From contig NZ_CP041764.1 of the NCBI RefSeq assembly GCF_009817885.1, positions 2,232,001 through 2,296,000 on the forward strand: 64,000 nt of DNA, written 5' to 3'. The notes below the pieces were generated by a model. The model was not told the origin of the DNA, did not search any database, and worked only from the letters and a program-made list of their open reading frames with translations. Made by a program: the position numbers and the translations under genes. Below, in pieces: positions 25,559 to 34,097 of the stretch (its first letter is position 1; each line of letters begins with the position of its first letter). The DNA comes from Serratia rhizosphaerae. Lineage in GTDB: Bacteria; Pseudomonadota; Gammaproteobacteria; Enterobacterales; Enterobacteriaceae.

Positions 25559-27103
25559 TTATTCCACGATGAACAGCGGCTTACCAGTCATCTCTTGCGG
25601 GATTTTCATTCCCATCAGCGCCAACATGGTTGGCGCAATGTCGGAAAGCTTGCCGCCGTTGACCGCGTGCGCCGGTTTGCCGACGTAAATTAATGGCACC
25701 GGCAGGCTGGTATGCGCGGTGTGCGCCTGGCCGGTCTGCGGGTCGCGCATCTGTTCGGCGTTGCCGTGGTCGGCGGTGATCAGCAGCTGTCCGTCGACGC
25801 TTTCCACCGCTTTGACAATTTGTGCGATGCAGTTGTCCAGGGTTTCCACCGCCTTGACCGCGGCGTCATAGTCGCCGGTATGGCCGACCATATCGCCGTT
25901 GGGGTAATTGCAGATGATGGCGTCATATTTCCCGCTGTGAATGGCGCCCAGCAGTTTCTCGGTCAGCTCCGCCGAGCTCATTTCCGGCTGCAGGTCGTAG
26001 GTGGCTACCTGCGGCGAGTTAATCAGAATGCGATCTTCACCGGTGAAAGGCTGTTCCACGCCGCCGTTATAGAAGAAGGTTACGTGGGCGTATTTTTCGG
26101 TTTCGGAGATGCGCAGCTGGGTTTTGTCGTGCTTCATCAGCCATTCGCCGAAGGTGTTGGTCAGCGCTGTCGGCGGATAGGCGCAGGCGGCGTCGATATC
26201 GGCGGCGTATTCGGTCAGCATCACAAAATCGGCGAACTGCACCACTCTGGCGCGCGGGAAACCGTTAAAATCGGCGTCGACAAAGGCGCGGGCGATCTGG
26301 CGCGCGCGGTCGGCGCGGAAGTTCATGAAAATCAGCGCATCGCCGTCCTGCATGGCGGCGCTGGCTTCGCCGGCGGCCTGAATGACCGTGGGTTTGACGA
26401 ACTCGTCGTTTTCATCGCGGGCGTAGGCGGCCTGCAGCGCGGCGCCGGCGTTGTCGGCGTTAAACTCGCCTTTGGCGTCGGTCAGCAGGTCGTAGGCCAG
26501 CTGCACGCGGTCCCAGCGGTTGTCGCGGTCCATGGCGAAGTAACGGCCGACGACGGAGGCAATGCGGCCGACGCCCAGCTGCTCGAACGCCGCGCTAAAA
26601 CGCTGCAGGGAGGCGTCGGCGCTGCGCGGCGGCGTGTCGCGGCCGTCCAGGAATGCGTGCAGGTACACGGCGCTGGCGCCGCGTTGTGCGGCCAGCCTCA
26701 CCATCGCCAGAATATGCTCTTCATGGCTGTGGACGCCGCCCGGCGACAGCAATCCCATAATATGCACCGCTTTGCCGGCCTGCGCCGCTTTATCCACCGC
26801 TGCGGTCAGCACCGGGTTGGCGTAGAACTCGCCGTCGGCGATCGCTTTGTCCAGCCGGGTCAGATCCTGGTAGACGATGCGGCCGGCGCCAAGGTTGACG
26901 TGGCCCACTTCCGAATTGCCCATCTGGCCGTCAGGCAGGCCGACATCCAGCCCGGAGGCGGCGATCAGCGTATGCGGCCGCCGTTGCCACAGTTGATCCA
27001 TCACTGGCGTGCGGGCGTTGAGAATGGCATTGTCCTGCTGCTTTTCTCGATGGCCGTAACCATCCAGAATCACCAGCACCATGGGCTTTTTGTTGCTCGA
27101 CAT
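25559..27103 (-). CDS. gpmI: 2,3-bisphosphoglycerate-independent phosphoglycerate mutase
   Basis: GpmI (GpmM) interconverts 3- and 2-phosphoglycerate in glycolysis using two metal ions, usually Mn2+. The 514-residue protein has the alkaline-phosphatase fold start VLVILDGYG (11-18), the phosphorylated serine region MGNSEVGHVNLGAGR (about 62-76), the substrate block HAFLDGRDTPPRS and the ligand motif TADHGNAEQM near residue 440. It lies nine bases upstream of envC and is divergent from yibN, as in E. coli. Confidence 0.98.
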   Translation of the reverse strand: MSSNKKPMVLVILDGYGHREKQQDNAILNARTPVMDQLWQRRPHTLIAASGLDVGLPDGQMGNSEVGHVNLGAGRIVYQDLTRLDKAIADGEFYANPVLTAAVDKAAQAGKAVHIMGLLSPGGVHSHEEHILAMVRLAAQRGASAVYLHAFLDGRDTPPRSADASLQRFSAAFEQLGVGRIASVVGRYFAMDRDNRWDRVQLAYDLLTDAKGEFNADNAGAALQAAYARDENDEFVKPTVIQAAGEASAAMQDGDALIFMNFRADRARQIARAFVDADFNGFPRARVVQFADFVMLTEYAADIDAACAYPPTALTNTFGEWLMKHDKTQLRISETEKYAHVTFFYNGGVEQPFTGEDRILINSPQVATYDLQPEMSSAELTEKLLGAIHSGKYDAIICNYPNGDMVGHTGDYDAAVKAVETLDNCIAQIVKAVESVDGQLLITADHGNAEQMRDPQTGQAHTAHTSLPVPLIYVGKPAHAVNGGKLSDIAPTMLALMGMKIPQEMTGKPLFIVE

Positions 27104-27360
27104 TGTATTAACCTCGTTGCTGTAAATATGTCAGCCTGAAAAGGGGGTGATAGTAGCGGATGGCTGCGCGTAAAGAGCCCAAAGAGATCAAACTTACGGC
27201 GAACAGTCGGTCGCTTTTTGCCGCAAGGCAGAAAATTTCCCGGCGTCGTCCGCAGTTTCTGCAATCGCGCATGCTAATTGGCTGTAATTGACGCATTCGG
27301 CAGGTATACTCTGGAGCCTTGACTTATTTTTCCCTTAACTAACGAGAGTTGTTACGCCCC

Positions 27361-27795
27361 ATGCTGCAAGAAATTATGCCATTCGTTAGCAAGCATCCCA
27401 TACTGAGCCTGGCTTGGATCGCCCTGCTGGTTGCGGTGATTGTGATGACCTTCAAAAGCCGTTTCTCCAAGGTTAAAGATATCACTCGTGGCGAAGCTAC
27501 CCGTCTGATTAACAAAGAAAATGCTGTGGTTGTCGACACCCGCAGCCGTGAAGATTTCCGCAAGGGGCACATTGCCAACGCCATCAACCTGACGGCGAGC
27601 GAAATCAAAAGCGGCAGCCTGGGAGAGCTGGAAAAACACAAATCCCAGCCTATTATCGTAACCTGCGCCAACGGCACCACATCGCGCGCGCCGGCGGAAA
27701 GCCTGAGCGCCGCCGGTTTCGCCAACGTCAGCACGCTGAAAGACGGCGTCGCCGGCTGGAGCGGCGATAATTTGCCGCTGGTGCGCGGTAAATAA
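27361..27795 (+). CDS. yibN: Membrane-anchored rhodanese-domain protein YibN
   Basis: The 144-residue protein has one N-terminal membrane segment (about residues 14-32, ILSLAWIALLVAVIV) and a single rhodanese domain. The active-site loop contains a cysteine followed by six residues (CANGTTSR), the normal rhodanese arrangement. I chose the ATG at 27361, which matches the E. coli N-terminus (QEIM). It is the first gene before grxC and secB, as in E. coli. YibN has been linked to protein export and membrane-protein insertion, but its sulfur substrate is unknown. Confidence 0.93.
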   Translation: MLQEIMPFVSKHPILSLAWIALLVAVIVMTFKSRFSKVKDITRGEATRLINKENAVVVDTRSREDFRKGHIANAINLTASEIKSGSLGELEKHKSQPIIVTCANGTTSRAPAESLSAAGFANVSTLKDGVAGWSGDNLPLVRGK

Positions 27796-27825
27796 TCACG
27801 TTTTAACGTCGTAGAGGTGGCTTCC

Positions 27826-28074
27826 ATGGCTAATATCGACATCTACACCAAGGCGACTTGCCCGTTCTGCCATCGCGCCAAGGCGCTGCTGAACAGCAAA
27901 GGCGCCGCGTTCAACGAGATCGCCATCGACGGCGATAACGTAAAACGTGAAGAGATGATTGCGCGCAGTGGGCGAACCACCGTGCCGCAAATTTTCATCG
28001 ACGGCCAGCATATCGGCGGCTGCGATGATTTATATGCACTTGATGCGCAAGGTGGTCTGGATCCGCTGCTTTAA
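27826..28074 (+). CDS. grxC: Glutaredoxin 3
   Basis: GrxC is a small cytosolic thiol oxidoreductase that uses glutathione to reduce protein disulfides and can serve ribonucleotide reductase. The 82-residue protein has the dithiol active site CPFC (11-14, tyrosine in E. coli at the third position), the TVP motif near 52 and the GGCDD block near 66. The ATG at 27826 (MANIDIYTKA) is the family start. An upstream GTG/ATG frame at 27817 adds three residues. GTAGAGGTGG upstream is the ribosome binding site. Confidence 0.97.
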   Translation: MANIDIYTKATCPFCHRAKALLNSKGAAFNEIAIDGDNVKREEMIARSGRTTVPQIFIDGQHIGGCDDLYALDAQGGLDPLL

Positions 28075-28144
28075 GCGACCGGCCATAGTTCACATCAATA
28101 TTGCTGAGTATCAATAAGGACGTTTAACCAAGGGTATTATCGAC

Positions 28145-28615
28145 ATGTCAGAACAAAACAGCACCGAGATGGCTTTCCAGATCCAACGTATCTACACCAA
28201 AGACATCTCTTTTGAAGCACCGAATGCACCGCAGGTTTTCCAGCAGGAATGGCAGCCGGAAGTTAAACTTGATCTTGATACCGCATCCAGCCAACTGGCG
28301 GACGACGTGTATGAAGTCGTGCTGCGTGTTACCGTGACGGCATCTCTGGGTGAAGAAACCGCGTTCCTGTGTGAAGTTCAGCAGGCGGGTATTTTCTCCG
28401 TTGCCGGCATTGACGGCACTCAGCTGGCGCATTGCCTGGGCGCATACTGCCCGAACATTCTGTTCCCGTATGCGCGCGAGTGCATCACCAGCCTGGTATC
28501 CCGCGGTACTTTCCCGCAGCTGAACCTGGCACCGGTCAACTTTGATGCGCTGTTCATGAACTATCTGCAGCAGCAGGCAGAAGGCGAAGGTGCCGAACCA
28601 CATCAGGATGCCTGA
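28145..28615 (+). CDS. secB: Protein-export chaperone SecB
   Basis: SecB is a cytosolic homotetrameric chaperone that keeps precursor proteins unfolded and passes them to SecA at the Sec translocon. The 156-residue acidic protein shows the family blocks QRIYTKDISFEAPNAP (14-29) and LFPYARECITSLVSRGTFPQ near 110-129. Its TGA stop overlaps the gpsA ATG by one base, so the two are translationally coupled as in E. coli. Confidence 0.98.
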   Translation: MSEQNSTEMAFQIQRIYTKDISFEAPNAPQVFQQEWQPEVKLDLDTASSQLADDVYEVVLRVTVTASLGEETAFLCEVQQAGIFSVAGIDGTQLAHCLGAYCPNILFPYARECITSLVSRGTFPQLNLAPVNFDALFMNYLQQQAEGEGAEPHQDA

Positions 28616-29634
28616 TGAAAACAGTCAATGCTTCAATGACCGTTATCGGTGCCGGCTCGTACGGCACCGCATTAGCCATTACGCTGGCGCGTAACGGCCA
28701 TCCGGTTGTGCTGTGGGGGCATAACCCCGACACCATCGCCAAAATGCAGCGTGAACGCTGCAACCAGACATTTCTCCCCGATGTGCCTTTCCCTGATAAT
28801 CTGCTGCTCGAGGCCGATCTGGCGCGCGCGCTGGCGGCCAGCCGCGATGTGCTGGTGGTGGTGCCGAGCCACGTCTTCGGCGACGTACTGCGCCAGCTGA
28901 AACCGCTGTTGCGGGCGGACGCACGTATTGTGTGGGCCACCAAGGGGCTGGAGGCGGAAACCGGACGCTTGCTGCAGGACGTGGCGCGCGATGCGCTGGG
29001 CGATGCGATGCCTTTGGCGGTGGTTTCCGGGCCGACATTCGCCAAAGAGCTGGCTGCGGGGTTGCCGACGGCTATTGCCTTGGCGGCGACCGACGAACAG
29101 TTTGCCGATGATTTGCAGCAGTTGCTGCACTGCGGCAAAAGCTTCCGCGTTTACAGCAACCCGGACTTTATCGGCGTGCAGCTGGGCGGAGCGGTAAAAA
29201 ACGTGATAGCCATCGGCGCCGGCATGTCCGACGGCATCGGCTTTGGCGCCAATGCGCGCACCGCGCTGATTACCCGCGGCCTGGCGGAAATGAGCCGTCT
29301 GGGTGCGGCGTTGGGCGCCGATCCGGCCACCTTTATGGGCATGGCGGGGCTGGGCGATCTGGTGTTAACCTGCACGGATAATCAATCGCGCAATCGCCGC
29401 TTCGGTATTATGCTGGGGCAAGGTATGGACGTGAAAACCGCGCAGGACAGCATTGGCCAGGTGGTCGAAGGCTACCGCAATACCAAAGAGGTGCTGGCGC
29501 TGGCGCAGCGTCACGGCGTGGAAATGCCGATTACCGAACAGATTTACCAGGTGCTGTACTGCGATAAAAATGCCCGCGAAGCGGCGGTAAGCCTGCTGGG
29601 GCGTACGCGCAAGGACGAAAAGCACAACGCCTGA
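28615..29634 (+). CDS. gpsA: Glycerol-3-phosphate dehydrogenase [NAD(P)+]
   Basis: GpsA reduces dihydroxyacetone phosphate to sn-glycerol 3-phosphate for phospholipid synthesis. The 339-residue protein has an N-terminal Rossmann fold with GAGSYGTALA (12-21), the catalytic-lysine region GGAVKNVIAIGAGM (about 189-202) and the LGGDL-type segment GLGDLVLTCT near 247. It is the third gene of the grxC-secB-gpsA group, followed by cysE. Confidence 0.98.
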   Translation: MKTVNASMTVIGAGSYGTALAITLARNGHPVVLWGHNPDTIAKMQRERCNQTFLPDVPFPDNLLLEADLARALAASRDVLVVVPSHVFGDVLRQLKPLLRADARIVWATKGLEAETGRLLQDVARDALGDAMPLAVVSGPTFAKELAAGLPTAIALAATDEQFADDLQQLLHCGKSFRVYSNPDFIGVQLGGAVKNVIAIGAGMSDGIGFGANARTALITRGLAEMSRLGAALGADPATFMGMAGLGDLVLTCTDNQSRNRRFGIMLGQGMDVKTAQDSIGQVVEGYRNTKEVLALAQRHGVEMPITEQIYQVLYCDKNAREAAVSLLGRTRKDEKHNA

Positions 29635-29759
29635 TGTTAACGGCTCATGGCGTTGGGCCAGGGGACGTGTCCTGAAAGGGGCGTCCGTATTATCACGTAT
29701 TACCTTGCCGCGTGCGGTGAGGCGGTTTGTTTTGCAAGTCAGAGCCAGAGAGGAAAACA

Positions 29760-30581
29760 ATGTCGTCAGATGAGTTAGAGCAGGTTTGGAGCAACATTAA
29801 AGCGGAAGCGCGAGCGCTGGCTGATTGTGAACCGATGCTGGCTAGCTTTTTCCATGCGACGTTGCTGAAACATGAAAATCTGGGCAGCGCGCTCAGCTAT
29901 ATTCTGGCGAATAAACTGGCGAATCCTATCATGCCGGCGATTGCCGTGCGGGAAGTGGTGGAAGACGCCTACCGTTCCGACGCGCAGATGATCGCCTCGG
30001 CGGCGAGCGATATTCTGGCGGTGCGGCTGCGCGATGCGGCGGTGGACAAATATTCTACGCCGCTGCTGTATCTCAAAGGCTTCCATGCGCTGCAGTCTTA
30101 CCGTATCGGCCACTGGCTGTGGAACGAAGGGCGCCAGGCGCTGGCGGTGTATCTGCAAAACCAGATCTCCGTCGCGTTCGGCGTTGATATTCACCCGGCG
30201 GCGAAAATTGGCTGCGGCATCATGCTCGACCATGCCACCGGCATCGTGATCGGTGAAACGGCGGTGGTGGAAAACGACGTCTCCATCCTGCAGTCGGTCA
30301 CGCTGGGCGGTACCGGCAAAACCAGCGGCGACCGCCACCCGAAAATCCGTGAAGGGGTGATGATTGGCGCCGGCGCGAAAATCCTTGGCAACATCGAAGT
30401 GGGCAAAGGTGCGAAAATCGGCGCCGGCTCCGTCGTGCTGCGCCCGGTGCCGCCGCACACGACCGCTGCCGGCGTGCCGGCCCGTATCGTGGGGCGTCCG
30501 GAAAGCGACAAGCCGTCAATGGATATGGATCAATATTTCAACGGTACGAATCACGGCTTTGAATACGGCGACGGCATCTGA
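29760..30581 (+). CDS. cysE: Serine O-acetyltransferase
   Basis: CysE acetylates serine with acetyl-CoA to form O-acetylserine, the first step of cysteine synthesis, and is inhibited by cysteine. The 273-residue hexamer-type protein has an all-helical N-terminal domain and a left-handed beta-helix built of hexapeptide repeats (DIHPAAKIG, IGETAVVEN, IGAGAKILG, IGAGSVVL) with the catalytic loop GIMLDHATG near 151-159. AGAGGAAAACA precedes the ATG at 29760. An earlier frame start at 29727 is unsupported by homologues. Confidence 0.97.
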   Translation: MSSDELEQVWSNIKAEARALADCEPMLASFFHATLLKHENLGSALSYILANKLANPIMPAIAVREVVEDAYRSDAQMIASAASDILAVRLRDAAVDKYSTPLLYLKGFHALQSYRIGHWLWNEGRQALAVYLQNQISVAFGVDIHPAAKIGCGIMLDHATGIVIGETAVVENDVSILQSVTLGGTGKTSGDRHPKIREGVMIGAGAKILGNIEVGKGAKIGAGSVVLRPVPPHTTAAGVPARIVGRPESDKPSMDMDQYFNGTNHGFEYGDGI

Positions 30582-30606
30582 TCGCTGCCGTACCCATTCC
30601 CGCCAG

Positions 30607-30634
30607 AGGCCGCCGACAGTGCGGCCTTTTTATT
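30607..30634 (+). terminator. cysE terminator
   Basis: AGGCCGC (30607-30613) and GCGGCCT (30621-30627) pair around a 7-base loop followed by TTTTTATT. The hairpin lies about 25 bases after the cysE stop and before convergent trmL. Confidence 0.85.
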
Positions 30635-30644
30635 GCCCGCCGCG

Positions 30645-31118
30645 TTACTGCTTGAGCAGTGCGCCGGCATAATCCAGCTGCCGCCAGGCTTCATACACCA
30701 CCACCGCCACCGCATTGGATAAATTCATGCTGCGGCTTTGCGCCTGCATGGGAATGCGGATTTTTTGCCCGGCGGGCAGGGCATCCAGAATATCGGCCGG
30801 CAGGCCGCGGGTTTCCGGGCCGAACAGCAGATAGTCGCCCGGCTGATAGCTGACCGCGCTGTGCGCCGGCGTGCCTTTGGTGGTCAACGCAAACAGCCGT
30901 TGAGGATTTTCGCTGGCGACGAATGCCGCGTAGTCGGCATGGCGCTTAATGCTGGTGAATTCATGGTAATCCAGCCCGGCGCGGCGCAGGCGTTTGTCGT
31001 CCCACGGGAAGCCCAGAGGTTCAATCAGGTGCAGCTGAAAGCCGGTGTTGGCGCACAGGCGAATGATATTGCCGGTGTTGGGTGGAATTTCGGGTTCGAA
31101 TAAGACAATGTTCAACAT
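30645..31118 (-). CDS. trmL: tRNA (cytidine(34)-2'-O)-methyltransferase
   Basis: TrmL methylates the 2'-OH of the wobble nucleotide 34 in leucine tRNAs (CAA and cmnm5UAA anticodons) with SAM. The 157-residue SPOUT-fold protein shows LNIVLFEPEIPPNTGNIIRL at the start and the trefoil-knot SAM motifs LLFGPETRGLP (about 101-111) and IPMQAQSRSMNLSNAVAVVV (about 126-145). Its ATG lies three bases beyond the cpxRA terminator, so it may use a promoter just upstream or overlapping that hairpin. Confidence 0.97.
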   Translation of the reverse strand: MLNIVLFEPEIPPNTGNIIRLCANTGFQLHLIEPLGFPWDDKRLRRAGLDYHEFTSIKRHADYAAFVASENPQRLFALTTKGTPAHSAVSYQPGDYLLFGPETRGLPADILDALPAGQKIRIPMQAQSRSMNLSNAVAVVVYEAWRQLDYAGALLKQ

Positions 31119-31120
31119 GT

Positions 31121-31144
31121 AAAAAGCCCCTCATGACGAGGGGC
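31121..31144 (-). terminator. cpxRA terminator
   Basis: On the minus strand GCCCCTC and GAGGGGC (plus-strand 31126-31132 and 31138-31144) close a five-base loop and run into TTTTT (31121-31125). It lies about 50 bases beyond the cpxA stop and ends three bases from the trmL start. Confidence 0.88.
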
Positions 31145-31193
31145 GCAGAATAGCAAACATTGCGGGGTACTGTCGCTAGCGGGCGCGCTGCGG

Positions 31194-32582
31194 TTAATGC
31201 TCGCGTGCAGGTTTACGCTGGTGCAGCGGCAGCCACAGGATCAGGCGCAGACCGCCGAGCGGGCTGTCTTCCGCCTTGACCCAGCCGCGGTGCTGGGCGA
31301 TGGCCGCCTCGACGATCGCCAGTCCCAGGCCGGTGCCGCCGGATTCGCGGTCTCGCGCTTCATCCGTGCGATAAAACGGACGGAAGATTTGCTCACGGTC
31401 TTCCGCACTGACGCCGGGGCCGTCATCGTCAACCACAATGGTGATGCCTTGATTATCGACGCTGAACGCCACCTCAATGCGCGTATGCGAATAGCGCAGG
31501 GCGTTACGTACGATGTTCTCCAGCGCGCTGTCCAGGGCGCCGGCGTTGCCGAATAGCGTCCAGGGGCCAGGCGGCGAGGTGACCGTCAACTGCTTGCCCA
31601 TCTGTTCCGCTTCAAAGCCGGCATTGTCCAGCGCATCGGCCCACAGTTCGTTGGCCTTCAGCAACTCGTGCGCCAGCTCGGTTTTCTGTTGGCCGCGTGA
31701 CAGCGCCAGCAGATCGTTGATCATCGAATCCAGCCGCTGCGCTTCGGTCTCAATGCGCGCCAGCTCATGCCCCTCGCCGTGGCGGCGGCGCATCAGCGCG
31801 GTCGCCAGCTGCAGACGGGTCAGCGGCGTGCGCAGTTCGTGAGAGATATCGGAGATCAGGCGCTGCTGCGCGGTCATCATGCGTTCCAGCGCGCTGACCA
31901 TCTGGTTAAAGCTGGCGCCGGTCGCCAGAAACTCCTGCGGCCCCGATTCCAGCTCCGGGTGCTGTTTCAGATTGCCGCGCGCCACGTCATCGGCGGCGTT
32001 TTTCAGCTTGCGCGCCGGCTTCGCCAGGCTCCAGGCCAGCCACAGCAGCAGCGGGGCGCTGATCAGCATGGTGACGATCAGCAGCAGCAGCGGGCGGTCA
32101 AACATCAGGTTGATAAAGTCGGACTGCGGGCTGTTGGCCGGGCGGATCAGATAAAGCTGGTAGTTGTCTTCGCCATCGCGCACCGAGAAGGGGCCGACCA
32201 GCTCGACGCGACCATATTTTTTCTTCTTGGGGTGATCGGCATTGTCAGACTGGCCGATAAAATTACGCACGATTTGCATGTCGTTACGCTGCGCGCCGAT
32301 CACCCGACCCTCGCTGGTCACCAGAATCAGACGCTGGCCCGGCGGCGCCCATTTGTCGATGGCGCGGAACAGGCGGCGCCACCACATCAGGTCGTTGGCC
32401 GGGTCCTGCTGCAGTTCGGCCTCGACGTGTTGCTCCAGCATCAGCCCCTGCCGCTGCTCGCTGTCCAGCAGCGAGGTCATTTGGCGGGAGTCTAGCTTGG
32501 GCACCATCAGCACCAACATCAGCACCAGCGCTAATGTGAACCAGAAAATGGCGAAGATGCGTGCCGTCAAACTGTTGATCAT
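31194..32582 (-). CDS. cpxA: Envelope-stress sensor histidine kinase CpxA
   Basis: CpxA is the inner-membrane sensor of the Cpx response. It phosphorylates CpxR when envelope proteins misfold and dephosphorylates it otherwise. The 462-residue protein has a first membrane segment at about 8-28, a periplasmic sensor domain, a second membrane segment near 165-185, a HAMP linker, the H-box SDISHELRTPLTR (about 243-255), the N-box NIVRNALRYS (about 354-363) and G-boxes DDDGPGVS and GGTGLGLAIVEAA. I chose the ATG at 32582, which matches E. coli and overlaps the cpxR stop by ATGA. Longer frames to 32630 are unlikely. Confidence 0.97.
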   Translation of the reverse strand: MINSLTARIFAIFWFTLALVLMLVLMVPKLDSRQMTSLLDSEQRQGLMLEQHVEAELQQDPANDLMWWRRLFRAIDKWAPPGQRLILVTSEGRVIGAQRNDMQIVRNFIGQSDNADHPKKKKYGRVELVGPFSVRDGEDNYQLYLIRPANSPQSDFINLMFDRPLLLLIVTMLISAPLLLWLAWSLAKPARKLKNAADDVARGNLKQHPELESGPQEFLATGASFNQMVSALERMMTAQQRLISDISHELRTPLTRLQLATALMRRRHGEGHELARIETEAQRLDSMINDLLALSRGQQKTELAHELLKANELWADALDNAGFEAEQMGKQLTVTSPPGPWTLFGNAGALDSALENIVRNALRYSHTRIEVAFSVDNQGITIVVDDDGPGVSAEDREQIFRPFYRTDEARDRESGGTGLGLAIVEAAIAQHRGWVKAEDSPLGGLRLILWLPLHQRKPAREH

Positions 32583-33277
32583 GTTGCAGATACCATTAAA
32601 TAGCCCCGGCCGCGCAGGGTTTTGAACCATGGATGGCCGTCTTTACGGTCCGGCAGCTTGCGCCGCAGGTTGGAGATATGCATATCGATAGCGCGGTCGA
32701 ACGGCGTCAGACGTTTGCCCAACACTTCCTGGCTCAGCAGTTCGCGCGAGACTACCTGGCCGAGATGCTGCGCCAGCAGGTACAGCAGGGTAAATTCGGT
32801 GCCGGTCAGCTCCAGCACCTGGCCGTCGAAACTGGCCTCCTGACGGCCCGGATTCAGCTGCAGGCCATCGACGTCCAGCGTCGGCGCGCCGCTGTCGACG
32901 CTTTGCTGCTGCTCGCTCCAGTTGGAGCGGCGTAAAATGGCACGGATGCGCGCAACCAGTTCGCGATCGTTGAACGGTTTCGGCAGGTAGTCGTCGGCGC
33001 CGAGCTCCAGGCCCAGCACCCGATCCAGCTCGCTGCCGCGGGCGGTCAGCATAATTACCGGGGTCTGATGGTGCTGGCGCAGCTCTTTCAGCGTATCGAT
33101 GCCGTTTTTCTTCGGCATCATGATGTCCAGCAGCAAGAGATCGATGGAGCCGTCCAGCAGCGACAACGCCTGTTCGCCGTCATGGGCCACGACGATGTTA
33201 AAGCCTTCCATCTCAAGCAGTTCTTTCAGCAGCGAGGTCAGCTCGCGGTCGTCGTCAACTAACAGAATCTTGTTCAT
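32579..33277 (-). CDS. cpxR: Envelope-stress response regulator CpxR
   Basis: CpxR is the response regulator that, when phosphorylated by CpxA, activates genes for envelope folding and proteolysis and represses others. The 232-residue OmpR-family protein has a receiver domain with acidic pocket DDDRE (8-12), phospho-acceptor Asp51 in LLLLDIMMP, TARGS near 79 and lysine in YLPKPF near 101, then a winged-helix DNA-binding domain (about 135-232). It is translationally coupled to cpxA and divergent from cpxP, with a CpxR box between them. Confidence 0.98.
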   Translation of the reverse strand: MNKILLVDDDRELTSLLKELLEMEGFNIVVAHDGEQALSLLDGSIDLLLLDIMMPKKNGIDTLKELRQHHQTPVIMLTARGSELDRVLGLELGADDYLPKPFNDRELVARIRAILRRSNWSEQQQSVDSGAPTLDVDGLQLNPGRQEASFDGQVLELTGTEFTLLYLLAQHLGQVVSRELLSQEVLGKRLTPFDRAIDMHISNLRRKLPDRKDGHPWFKTLRGRGYLMVSAT

Positions 33278-33330
33278 TATGATTTACCTCCTGACGCAAA
33301 ATACGTCATCAACTGTTGGCATTCCATGAC

Positions 33331-33345
33331 TTTACGTAGTTTTAC
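33331..33345 (-). promoter_or_regulatory. CpxR box
   Basis: On the minus strand the sequence GTAAA-ACTAC-GTAAA matches the CpxR consensus GTAAA-N5-GTAAA exactly. It lies between divergent cpxR and cpxP, where CpxR~P is known to activate both in E. coli. Confidence 0.9.
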
Positions 33346-33424
33346 ATGCCCTGACGGATGTTTGCAGCTGCAGCGATACACTGCTCCTCGTTGACTTGCA
33401 AAGCGGAATGAACGAGGAGTGAAA

Positions 33425-33886
33425 ATGCGTAAGGTGACCGCATTAGTCATGGCATCCATGTTGGCATCAGGTTCCGCCATCGCCGCTGACGCCCTATCGC
33501 CTTCCACGCATGATGCAGCAACCAGCAACCCCGGCCAGCATCATATGTTTGATGGCGTCAGGTTGACTGAAAAGCAACGTCAGCAAATGCGCGATTTAAT
33601 GCGCCAGGCCCGTCACGACCTGCCTGGTGTCAATGTAGCTGAAATGGAAGCAATGCATAAGCTGGTGACGGCAAACAAATTTGATGAAGCCGCCGTGTAT
33701 GCACAGGCGGAGAAGGTGGCTCAGGAACAAGTGAAGCGCCAGGTCGAAATGGCCCGGGTGCGCAACCAAATGTATAACTTACTGACGCCACAGCAAAAAA
33801 GTGTTTTAGACCAGAAACATCAGCAGCGTATGCAGCAGATGGAGCAACAACTTTCTGGTTTGCAGCAAGCTTCTGCCCAGAAGTGA
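33425..33886 (+). CDS. cpxP: Cpx pathway periplasmic inhibitor CpxP
   Basis: CpxP is a periplasmic adaptor that dampens CpxA activity and helps deliver misfolded proteins to DegP. The product of 153 residues has a signal peptide (VTALVMASMLASGSAIAA) and two LTxxQ motifs, LTEKQRQQM and LTPQQKSVL, in a helical hook fold. I chose the ATG at 33425 with GAGGAG five bases upstream. A GTG at 33419 is possible but would overlap that site. The CpxR box upstream predicts strong induction. Its 3' UTR carries a CpxQ-like sRNA. Confidence 0.96.
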   Translation: MRKVTALVMASMLASGSAIAADALSPSTHDAATSNPGQHHMFDGVRLTEKQRQQMRDLMRQARHDLPGVNVAEMEAMHKLVTANKFDEAAVYAQAEKVAQEQVKRQVEMARVRNQMYNLLTPQQKSVLDQKHQQRMQQMEQQLSGLQQASAQK

Positions 33887-33907
33887 GTGCGACTGAGTAG
33901 TACCCTG

Positions 33908-33966
33908 TTTTTCCTTGCCATAGACACCATCCCTGTCTTCCCCCTCATGATGAGGGGGTTTTTTTT
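33908..33966 (+). ncRNA. cpxQ: CpxQ-like small RNA from the cpxP 3' UTR
   Basis: Starting 21 bases after the cpxP stop, the sequence TTTTTCCTTGCCATAGACAC and the following CATCCCTGTCTTC closely resemble the Hfq-dependent CpxQ sRNA that RNase E releases from cpxP mRNA in Salmonella and E. coli. It ends in an intrinsic terminator hairpin (CCCCCTCA 33940-33947 with TGAGGGGG 33951-33958) and eight T. In those species CpxQ represses mRNAs of envelope and membrane-active proteins by base pairing. The ends are estimated, and processing here is inferred from conservation. Confidence 0.85.
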
Positions 33967-34097
33967 GCCTAGAATTCACGAGGCGTTATATCAGGAACAT
34001 TTTCGTTGTCCGGCAAGGTTCACCACCCTGACGGCGAGGATTTTTTTCCCGGCATTCCGTTATACTCACTCCACTGGATAGTGAATCGGGATAGGTT

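Noticed and set aside
25712..27139. Open frame of 475 codons opposite gpmI
   Set aside because: Antisense shadow of a conserved gene, with no family resemblance.
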